Notes under the pieces: generated by a model
What the model was told of the DNA's origin: nothing
What the model saw: the letters and a program-made list of their open reading frames with translations, nothing else
Databases searched by the model: none
DNA from: Nematopogon swammerdamellus
Lineage: Eukaryota; Arthropoda; Insecta; Lepidoptera; Adelidae
NCBI GenBank assembly: GCA_946902875.1
Contig: OX336344.1
Location: 19,117,791-19,181,790 of the forward strand
Direction: 5' to 3'
Length of the DNA: 64,000 nt
Made by a program: the position numbers and the translations under genes
Part shown: positions 38,701 to 50,700 of the stretch, in pieces
How positions within the stretch are numbered: the first letter of the stretch is position 1
How the letters are laid out: the number at the start of each line of letters is the position of its first letter

Positions 38701-41700
38701 GTGGTGAACGCCTGGAATAAACTCGCACAGGATGTGATTGACTCCCCAAACACAAACAACTTCAAAAACCGATTAGATAAATACATAAAAAGTGCATCAA
38801 CAAACAAATAGCAACAGTGCCCAGGTACGAAAATAAAAAAAAAAACAAAAAAAACATTATAATCCTTCATTATCTGAAAAAAAAAAAACTGATATGAACA
38901 CATCAGCTAGAGCTGCTCGTTCATTAAAAAAAAACATTAATAAATATTCGTTATTCCACCCTCTGCACAGAGACTGATGAGCTCACCTCTGCAACAGCAG
39001 CTCAACGAAGCGCGCATGCCCCTTGTCCGCCGCGATGGTGAGGGCGGTGTCGCGCGAGGAGGGCACCGGCGGCGCGTTGACGTCCGCGCCCTTGTCGAGC
39101 AGCACGCGGCCAACCTCCACGTAGCCGCCGCTCGCCGCCTCCATCAGCGGCGTGAGGCCGGTCTTCGCTCGGTGCTCCACGTTCGCCTTGCGGTCCAGCA
39201 GAAGGCTCACCACCTCGTGTCGGCCTGAACGCGTTTGTTGTTTGTGAATACAAAATTAAATGAAAGTTTTTTTTTAATATCAGTATTTCACGCTTGATTC
39301 AAAAGCCAAACTAGACGAGAATTTTTTATGGAATCTGACACGGTTGGCTACATCACCTAAAACATCCGTCATGTCAGCCCATAACACCGGGTGAACTTAG
39401 TGCCACGTCAGTGATTCCCTTCGGTCGTGCCGGCTACACTGAACTGGACGGAAAACTCAAACTATTTACATAGCCGTTTCGACCGACCTTTCATTCAGTG
39501 CGGGCGGGTTAAATCCTACCACCTAGTAATATAAGGGAGTCATATCCCTTAGTCGCCTTTTACGACATACACGGGGGGAGATGCAGTGGGGCTATTCTTT
39601 CAAAGTACCGGCCCCACACGGTATGAACAACAGAGGCTCGATCGTGAGGTTTTTTTTGCATTTGTATGGCAATTTTAGTAACAAATGTCCCGCTAGAGTT
39701 GCCGCACTTGAGAACGAAACATGAACACGGCAAAGTGTAACGACTCATGATCACGACTCTGGTCATCATCAGCGATCATCTATCTTCATCGCATTCATAG
39801 ACTGAGAAGTATGAAGAAGGGATTATTTTAGCAAATACATTTTTTTTAAGATGTGTATCAAAATACGATAGGACCTCTAAATTAATTTTTTCTTCGTTCT
39901 TCTGAACATTTTTCGTGCTGACATCTGACAATCAGTAGTTGAGTATTCAAAATAGGTCGTTTATCGTAAATGTCCTTTTACCAGTGTATCAGTCAGTACC
40001 TATCTAACATTCTCTAAGAAAAAACCGGATCAAGGCATAGCTTGAAACTGTCTCGGTTTTAACAAAACAGTTTGCAGGCTCCTCCCATTGTAGAAGAATG
40101 TGAGAATAGCTTGTGTTTTCCGTCCAGTTCAGTGTAGCCGGCACGACCGAAGGGAAGCACTGACGTGGCACCAAGTTCACCCGGTGTTATGGACTGACAT
40201 CACGGATGTTGTAGGTGATGTAGCCAACCGTGTCAGCTTCTATAATAAAAAAAAAAACAAAAAAAGAGGCGTCACCTTGGAAGCAGGCGAGCGTGAGCGC
40301 CGTGTTGCGGTTGGTCTCGATCTGAGCGTTGATGTCCGAGCCGCAGTCGAGCAAGAGCCGCACGGCGGCCGTGTGGCCGTTCATGGCGGCCAGCATGAGC
40401 GGCGAGATGCCCAGCTTTGAGCCGGTGCGCGAGTTGATCTCCGCCTGGTGGTGCAGCAGCAGCCGGATGATGTTGACGTAGCCGCCGGACGCCGCCAGCG
40501 AGAGCGGCGTGTAGTCCGACACGTTACGGTGCTCCTTGTTGGCTCCGCGCGCCAGCACCAGCTCCACCACCTCGTAGCGGCCCCCGCTGCACGCCAGCGA
40601 GAGCGGCGTGTCCTTGAAAAAAGAAAAAAAAAATTGGTTGTCTGTAAAGTCGGTTTACGGACGATAGTTTTACGTGATAACGTCATAAAGAAACACAGCT
40701 ATAAGAATTACCGTATTTTTTCGTACGGCACCCCTATCGCTGCCGTACGCCGTACATTTGTCGATTTTTAGCCTCGATTACCGTACGATACGGCAATTAC
40801 CGTATGTTTGGCAACACTGCCGCTAGGGCCGATTGTGCCTCTCTATCGCTTGTTACGCGCTCTCGCTTGCACGCACAGGCTCAGATGGAACGTGACACGG
40901 CTCAGATGGAACGTGACACTTTTTCGTGTATGCAGCCGGTGATCATCAATTTATTAGATGTTATCACGTCAAAAAGAAAAATATGATTTATTGTCATTAG
41001 TAGGTAAACAAAAAGACAAGAAAACATTACAAAAAACGTGAAATTATACACGTAAAACCTAAATTAATAACACAAGTAATGACAATATGGAGCCATCTCA
41101 GCATGTGCTATAGGTGCACAAGGCGACCTATAGCGCAAAGAAACATAAACATGATACTTTTTTTATCTACTTCTTCTTTTTATCTACTTCTACTTCTTCT
41201 TCTTTTATCTTCTTCGTGTCTTCAAGGGTCGTATTAACGGGCTAGACAGCCTAGCAACAGTCCGCCAATCTGCTGGCATGGCACCTAACTGAGCGTGGTT
41301 TCGCGAGGAGAGGTGATTTTGGCTCTGTCGACTGCACCATTGGTCCCTCGGCACAGCCACCCATGCTGGTTTACATAAAAAAAATAAAAAAATCTATAAA
41401 CAAAAACCTTGGTGCGCTCCGACTGCGCCTCAATGTCCGCGCCGTGGTTCAGGAGGATCTCGACGATCTTCTCGTGGCCGGCGGTCGCCGCGAGTATGAG
41501 TGGAGTGAAGCCCTTCTTGTCGCGGTGCTCGATGTCGGCGCCGCGCGACAGCAGAAGCTCGACCAGCTCCTCGTGGCCGCCGGCGCAGGCCAGCGTGAGC
41601 GCGGTGTCGTGGTTCGAGTCGGTCTCGCCGTCGACGTCCATGGCGGAGTAGGCAGCGGGCGCGGGGTGCGGGGGGTGCGGGTGAGGGTGCGGGTACCCGG

Positions 41701-44700
41701 GCGCCGCGTCCGCCTTGTGCGCCGCGCGCTGCGGCGCGAAGCGGCCCTTCTTCTTGAGCGGGGGCGGGGTGACGGTGTTGGCGGGGGTGGTGGAGGCGTC
41801 GCGCTTGCCGTGCGCCGCCTCCGCGTCCGCCCGCCCCAACGCCAGACCCGCCTGGAACGCATCTATAGTCGTCTGAAAAACAATATTAAATTATTGCATT
41901 TTCAAAAAGTTTACTCATTTATAAAAACATTTTATAGTTCAATAATGTATGCAATAGATTAGTAGCATCTGTACATTATAATTGACATAGAATAACGAAT
42001 ATAGCTTGAGGTGACTTTGTCAAACAATTGAAAATTGGGAATAAGATGTTCATGGTAGTGCATTTCAGATGACGAAATATTTCGAAAAGTGCACAGTTAT
42101 ACTAATCACAAAAATAAAACAGGAGCGGGCACGTTGTGGCAAGGCATGCCTTGCCACAACGTCCCCGCTGCGGGTGCATAGGAGTGCGGTGCGAACCAAT
42201 CACTGCCAGCTGGGGTCAAGTCTGGTTCCTGTGAAGTTTAGGAATTCGGAAAGAGCCAATCACAACACAAGGACGCTTTTGGACGTCGGAGCTGATTGCA
42301 GTAAAGTTTGTACTTCTATGAAAAGAAAATTCCACATGTTCAAAATATTTTCCAAACCAAGTTACAAGGTTACCTCTGCGTTTTCCGGTTTTATTTTTGC
42401 AATTAGTATACATGTAGCTCATACATGGAGAGAGCTTCGAAAACGTCACTGGAAGCATCCTACAGAATATGGATAGGTAGAGAGAGGGAGGTCGGGAGCG
42501 GGACTGGTGGTTTCCCCGCGTCCTAGTCAACGCAGATGTAGCTGACGAGGGCTTGATGCGAGCCGAAACGTGAAGCATGCGCGAGAAATTTAGAGTGGCC
42601 ATTCGCTAGTCCCGACCTCGATCAACACCCTCCACTACTGTCAATAGGCCCGGATATGTTCGGTGAAGCCATCGCAAGCTCAGTTCGACACCTTCCAAAC
42701 GAACAGTAGTTTACCATGAGTTTGGGTTGGGGCAGATGCGCGGGCGCCGCGAAGGTGGGCGGCCGCTCCTCGTCGTAGCCGAGCGCGGGCGGGGGCAGCC
42801 CGGGCGGGGGCTGCAGCCCGGGCGGCGGCAGGCCGGGCAGGGTGGTGAACGGCGCCGGCGGGTTGGGCTCCGGCTCCTCCGAGTCGCCCGCGTCCGCCGG
42901 CGGTACGCGCCACGGCGACATCGCCAGCTCCGCCGCCGACGCAGGGCTCGGCGGTCGAAGGCGGTAGTTGCCGTTCGCCACCTGCGGTCAGGTTGGGTTT
43001 TATAATGGCAGTTGTGTAGCTCATTGTTGTGTTGTGATTAGGGTTGCCAGATGTTCGCGATTAAAAAAACGGACAACCAAAAACTCAATTATTAATTAGA
43101 GAATTATATTTAGATTTTTAAAGTAAAACACATGAAATGTTAACCCGTCCTCTACGGAAGCATTAACCAAAACAATCCTTCTACTACACCAGGTGGCGGG
43201 CGCGATCGGCGCCGGCGCATAACTCTCGAAAAAAAATCATTTTGGAAGATTTTTCCATGAAACTTCATGAACTAACATATGGATTGTATTTACAGATAAA
43301 TATTCTAGCTATAAATAGTATTTTTTTATATATATTGCATATTATTATTTTGTAAAGTTGTGTTATATGAAAATCGCGACCTGTCTCAGATTTTTTATTT
43401 TTATAAATTTATTAGACCGGAAATCGGTCACATAGTATTTTTATTATAAACACTAATAAATAACGGACCTAATCATACCTTTCTTGTGTATCAGCAGCCC
43501 CCGTGTCAACCACAATAAAATTTTGAATTCGCAAAAAATGTTGGCAAAAAAAACACTTTCACCAAGTTTCTAGGCGAAACCTAGGTCACAAAAATGGCTC
43601 ATTTCTCGTAAATTTACGACATGCAAGCACTAAGCGGCACATATTATTCAACTAGAAGAACTAAGGAACATTTCTGTCACCTCACTTTTTCCAAAAAAAC
43701 GATTTATTTTGAGAAACAAGCTTCTCAAAACAGGCAAAGTTTGTATGGCGCGAGACCTAGGTCACAAAAATGGCTTGTTTCTCGTAAATGTACGACATGT
43801 AAGCACTAAACGGCATATATTATTCAACTAGAAGAACTAATGAACATTTCTGTCACCTCACTTTCTCAAAAAAACCGATTTATTTTGAGAAACAAGCTTT
43901 GACAACAACAACAAACAGGAAAAAATTGTCAGTATGGAGTAGGACTTTTCTTCGACTTTTTACGTAAAATGCATCTCAACTCAGTACAAACAAATGTACT
44001 CAATAGGTCCGGAATATAATGAAAAAGAGAAAAAACATCACTTACCGGTCCATTCTTCTGTATTTGGTGAACAAACTCAACGAACATTCACTACACCGAC
44101 CCACAACACAACACCCACAACAATGACGACAGATATGATATTTTTTTCCTACTCTGTCGGCTCGTTATAGTCTTCGGTAATGATAGTGTTGGTAGATCAA
44201 TTTTGTCAACTTTATAGTATGTCTCTTTGTAGTAATACTCCCATAGTAGATTGTGTAGGGAAAAATTATTTTTCGGCCCATGCAGCGGTTTGGAGCGGTG
44301 GCGGGTTAATATTGACCGCTCCATAGATGACGGTATAAATGCTCGGCGGGCAATATTGCCCGCTCCAGTGATGAAGGGTTAAGAAAAAAAGTTTTATTCA
44401 TACTTGGTGCATACCTACACCTGCTGCTTCACCGTTCAGAACTGGCGTAAAACTGTAGTTCCCTCTTCCCTTGCCTCTGACTAGGTGGCTAGTAGGTAGC
44501 TAGGTGGTAGGCTCAAACTGTAGCAGACTGGATTGATACCACAGTAATGGATGTAGGATGTTCCTCTAGTCCAGTATAGCCAGCAATGCAAAGAGAAGTC
44601 GCAGGTACTTTTTCGAAGGTAATATTGACTGGTCGGAGCATGTGTTTTGGTTCCTCTCACTCAGCCACCCCTACCGGATTACACAAAAAAAAAAACATGT

Positions 44701-47700
44701 ACCTCTGCAAAGTTACTTGTGGAAACCTGCTTCCACAAGGGTACAAGACGTGGAACATACCTCCACAAGATTACGACATGTGTACAAACACACCTCCACA
44801 AGGTTATAACATTCGAACACGCACCTCCACAAGGTTACAACATTCGAACACGCACCTCCACAAAGTTACAACATTCGAACACGCACCTCCTCAAGGCTGC
44901 ACTCGTCGAGCTGCCTGGCGACGTCGTGCGCGGGCCAGTCGCAGGTGAGTGCCTCCTGCGCGGCGGCGGCGAGCAGCTGCCTCGCCTGCCGCTCCTCGCC
45001 CGCCGTGTACTGCCCCTCCTCCGCCGCGCCGCCGTCCCCGCGCTCCGCTCGCCCGTCGCCCGCGTCGCCGCCCTTCTGCTGCATGATCTCGTGCGACTTC
45101 TGCTGCATCACCTGAACAAAGCGACTAGAGCATTCTAGCGACCTAAAATTTGCGTTTTGTGTGCCGCAAGCGCCATCTGGTAGGTTTTAGTTTTTTATGG
45201 AAACTGACACGATTGGCTAAAACACCTACAACGTCCGTGATGTCAGCCCATAACACCGGGTGAGCTAGGTGCCATGTCAGTGCTTCCCTTCGGTCGTGCC
45301 GGCTACACAGAACTGGACGGAAAACACGAACTATTTACATAGCCGTTTCGACCGACGTTTCATTCAGTGCGGTGGTACCAACCCGGGCGGGATGAACCCT
45401 ACCACCTAGTAAGGTAAGAAGGGAAGGGACCTATAGTTTTACGTGGAATCGGAACCACGGTCAGCCTCCAACGGTCGAGCGGACACCCATTCAAGAACTG
45501 ACCGTGGCCGAATGAAAGGTCGGTTGAAACGGCTATGTTTCGTGTTGTTTTCCGTCCAGTTGAGTGTATCCGGCACAACCGAAGGGAAGCCCTGACTGGA
45601 ACCTAGTTCACCAATGCGTTATGGGTTGACATCACGGATGTAGTAGGTGATGTAGCCAACCGCAATTAACCTGTTAGCTCCCCTTGGAAACGCGCGTTCT
45701 CGTACTGGGGAAGGTATGTTCCCTAAGGCCTGTCTCATCCTTTTTTTGTTAATTTTTATTTCTGAGCTCCCTCAGGGTTTCCGATGCGGGAAGCGAGTCG
45801 GGGAACGTACGTTCCCTAGGGGAGCTAACAGGTTAAAGCTGTGGCCGTCATAAATAACAGCATCACAGGAAAGTCGGATGAAAGAATGTCATCACCTGGA
45901 GCACGAGCGCGCGCAGCTCGGCGGGCGGGAGGGCGACGAGAGAGGGCACCTCGCGCTGCAGGTACGCCAGCACCGCCCCCAGCTCCCGCGCCTCCACGGC
46001 CCCCCACGCCGTGCCCGCTGTCGCACCGCCCCCGACCACGCCCGTCTGCTGTAAAAGATGTACATAATCAATATTTGAAGTTGAGAATTGCGTGCATTAG
46101 TAGGTCATACTGCTGCGTCTGCTGCTTCAGACAGAGGGACTTGCGCTTGTTCTGCTGCAGCCACAGCTGTTGTGTCATTTGAAAGTAATTACCTGCTGCA
46201 CACAAGCCTGCTGCTGCGCTTCCTGGCCAAACTGCTGCGTCTGCTGCTCCAGACAGAGGGACTTGCGCTTGTTCTGCTGCAGCCACAGCTGTTGTGTGTC
46301 GTTTGAAAGTAATTACCTGCTGCACACAAGTCTGCTGCTGCGCGTCCTGGCCAAACTGCTGCGTCTGCTGCTCCAGACAGAGGACTTGTGCTTCTGCTGC
46401 TCCAGCCACAGCTGTTGTGTGTCGTTTGAAAGTAATTACCTGGTGCACACAAGTCTGCTGCTGCGCGTCCTGGCCAAACTGCTGCGTCTGCTGCTCCAGA
46501 CAGAGGACTTGTGCTTCTGCTGCTCCAGCCACAGCTGTTGTGTGTCGTTTGAAAGTAATTACCTGCTGCACACAAGTCTGCTGCTGCGCGTCCTGGCCAA
46601 ACTGCTGCTTCTGCTGCTCCAGACAGAGGTCTTGTGCTTCTGCTGCTCCAGCCACAGCTGTTGTGTGTCGTTTGAAAGTAATTACCTGCTGCACACAAGT
46701 CTGCTGCTGCGCGTCCTGGCCAAACTGCTGCGTCTGCTGCTCCAGACAGAGGGACTTGTGCTTCTGCTGCTGCAGCCGCAGCTGCTGCAGCTGCTGCTGC
46801 TCCAGCTGCTGCATCTTCTGCTGCTGCAGCTGCTGCTGTTGCAGCTCCAGCATCTGGCTCTGGAGATGAAATAGTGCTTAAAATGAGTCGGTAGCGGTCC
46901 ATACTCTGCATATTGTGCACCCACGCGTTGGCCGCCCCCTTTCGCATTCACAGGTGCAGAAAGCACACTTATTGTGGAATATGTTTTCTTCCAGTCTGCC
47001 TTGGCACAACACCGCATCAACACAATTCACTGTGTGCAGTTATCTATAGAGGCACAATTATAAAGATGATAAAATATTTAATAGGTCACCATAACCATTT
47101 TAACCAAAACCGTTTTAGGCTAATACTGTCAAGTACAAGTTTATTAATATGCATTAACGAGTAACGCAGTGTTACGCCACACCAAAGGTTCATCAATATA
47201 GTAACGAGATCTAACCTACACGGTCAAAGAAAACAAAGGACCCTACTGCGATATCTAACTAGCGCGTCTGACGTAACTTTCATAACCAATGTTGCCCACC
47301 TCGGTAAGGTGTTGACCGAAACGTTGCAATGCCTGGAGCACGACTATCTTGCGGCCGATCTTGCCGTCTTTCTTCGATACCGGCTTAGCCTTCGGCCGAT
47401 CTTGAATCGCCGTGTTCTATAACAAATGTACGTCACACATCAAAAGAGCGAAAAAAAAACCACTCTTACGCACACTCGCACAGACTGTGTTAGTCTCAAG
47501 CCACAGCGTGTTACTGGATTGGTGGGGACGGGGGGCCGTGAAACAAATAAGGGTTCATGCCGTTATACGTACGGATGGATTAAAGACGGTTGGTGTCCCA
47601 TTTTCTTTGACCGTGTTCGGAGCAAACTGTTTACGACGCATGTCACGCAAACGCTTTTGGAACGTCACGATAAGGTTACAACATTGTAACTGAAATACTT

Positions 47701-50700
47701 ACTGTCACACAGAGAGACCGTTGATATTTCGCATCTCGGTGGCGCTAGGTCGAAGAACTTACAACTGAAAAACTCCGTTTTCCAATATTTCATTGTGAAG
47801 ACGCAGATATAGAAATGTATGGAACGGTCGCTCTATGTAATGTGTACCTAGCTCATTACCGGGTAGCCTACTACCATGCAAATGAAGGCGGCAATAACGA
47901 AAAAAAAAGAAGTTTCGTTCTATAGTATGTTACTAGAGCAGGTGAAAAAAGCAGTCCAATGTCCTTTTTTTAGACCCAAGTGACGAGCCCTCTTGCACAC
48001 ACGTAGCAGGGACCTAACACTCAAAGGTAAATGTTAATTTTTCCGCGTGCTCTGGAAACAGTATAGCAGAAACATTCTAGAAAAATAAACTTTCCGTAAG
48101 CAAATCCAGATAACACTGCACACATGTAAAAGTTTTTTAAGAAAAAATCTAACATGCTTATTTATAAAGGTTAGATTCCACTAAATAAAAGTTGTAAAGC
48201 TGGGTTAGTTACATACATGTTCTTGTTAAATCTGGTCCTCTACTATGCTAAATTACTTCCTAGAATGCACACTAGCACAAGACTAATTCATGCAGCGCTT
48301 ATGAGTAGGGTTAATTTGATTCTAATGCAAAGAAAAAAAGTATTCTCAAACAAAATCTTCTTCAACAGACACTTGAGATTAGTTGATTGAAGAGGAACTT
48401 GTATGAAACATCTTGGCAGAATCGAAAAGAGGAAGCATACTAATAAAATCACATATCAGAGAATTAACGGCTAGAAATGGGAACATGTGTATAGCCTTTC
48501 CCCCAAAACTGACTGTAAGGCAGAGGATGTCGACATATTTGCGCGCTGGCTTTGGCTGTAGATCTCGACATGCGATCGTTGAGTGGTCAAAAAGCGTAAA
48601 AGTTGACTGACAGGAATTTTGACGACACCATGTTTCTATACAGGGCACTATTTATCTAGCCATAACTTCTCAGATCTGTGATTAAGACACTAAACAAATT
48701 TCATCACCAGAGTTACGTAAATCGAATTTTAGACATATCATAGACACTTTCAACCATTTTTAAACAGATAGATGCCTCTCTTATTAGGTCCGTATACATA
48801 GAGCGTACTCAAATTGCTTCTTAAGCTCAACTCAGTGAAGTCATTCTCCAATCTTAATCCAATGAGCGCACTCTATCATATTCATAGACAAAATGTTGTC
48901 AAAGTCCTCTTGCTGCCAGTGTTCCATTTTTTTAATCATGTGCCTTGATTATCATGCAAAATATGCGAACTTGAAACACAAAGTTATACTGATCCGTAGG
49001 ATTTTGCTGAGTCGTAATATTTTTAGACTTGGGTTGAACTCAGCTGAGCGGAGATGATTGTGAACAGAAGTTGTGAGTTTAGTATCAAGCATTGTCTATG
49101 TATGCCAAATTACAATTAATTCTTACAAGAACGACTTGAGGCTGAGTTTTTTCTGAGTTAAGACTGAGAATTCTCTATGCATTTGGGCCTTAGTCTCTTA
49201 CATTCGATGTCTCAAGGAATAAAGCAAGCATTGAACGTGTGGTAGACAGGAAGGATACCATACCTGGTTGACGTTAGCTGCTAGCAGGGGCTGCTGAGCG
49301 GTGAAGGGCTGCTGGGGCGGGAACAATGGTGTCGTGGTCACACCTGCACGAACCAAAGCCGTACCTGATCACTCGGTCGATCGCTTCTTACCTCGTTTAT
49401 GGTAACAACATAAGTGTGACAGCCACTGGGAGCTTGGCAAAGTATAAGTTTGCAAGGCAATAAACTTATTACCCCTCAATAAAATAACAACAAAACACAG
49501 CAATATTACTGTAGAATAAATACCTGGTGAAGTTAAACTTGCAGGGAAATTTTGCCCCATTATTATTACCCCTCAATAAAATAACAAGAAACCACAGAAA
49601 TATAACTGAAGTTAAGTTTGCAGCACAATATTACCTCAGTATTATTACCCCTCAATAAAATAACAACAAACCACAGCAATATTACCGAAGAATAATTACC
49701 TGGTATAGATAAGTTTGCAGGGCAATATTACCGCTCAATAAAATAACAACAAATGACAGCAATATTACTGTAGAATAATTACCTGGTGAAGCTTGCAGGG
49801 CAATATTACCCCATTATTATTACCCCTCAATAAAATACTAACAAACCACAGCAATATCACCATAGAATAATTAACTAATGAAGTTATAAGTGCAAACTCA
49901 GTAAATGTATTTAAGAGCATATTCCACGTTTCACCTTCCCATACTAAGCATTATTGAACCATCACCTCAAAATCATTTGGCATTATGGTCATGATTTAAA
50001 GTGTGAGTTAGGGCCTCTAAGCCCTACTGTCACTGTGACCTAGAGAGATCTATTGTGATCTCTCAAACGTTTATAGCTCACTCCCAAGTCATCCGATTTC
50101 CGCTATGAACCTTCTTGGGGTTAAGTTCACCTGTATTTGGCATGGGATAAAAACAAATTTAACCCCCAAGACTGAGCATTGAGTAGAAAATCATGAGTAG
50201 AAGAGTCGATACAAAGTAACATTTGTACCCAATGCAAAATTCTTTATTCTTTATTCATCATCCATAGACAGTAACCCTTGCACTCGGATTCGTCATATAT
50301 TAACATTTAATATTTTGCCAGTTCGATTATCACAGTGAAGAAGAACTGGCAAGGAACTTCAGTGGATACTTTTTTTTGTTTACGTCGACTTAGGTTACTT
50401 TCAAATGGTTTTGAGGTGATCGTTTCGATTACGGTTAGTACGGCAAGCCGAGGCGCAGAGTATACTATTAATAAAAACAGACTAGATAAATACATTAAAG
50501 TTTATTATTCAGGCACTAGATAACTTTTATTTTTTTGTATTAGTCTGACAGCTGTCACGCGTATCTTCCTATAGCGAATGGATTATACAATGAAATTATT
50601 TTGTTTGATATTACGATTATAGACTTTAAAGCAAAAGCACGACAAGCTTTTTACAATACGCTAGCTAGGAAATAAAAAAAACCTTATTGGTATCTGGCTT

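Noticed and set aside
46170..46874. Cys/Ser/Leu-rich plus-strand frames of about 190-234 codons
   Set aside because: Antisense of CAG-rich repeats (CTG runs), producing artificial Cys/Leu repeats.
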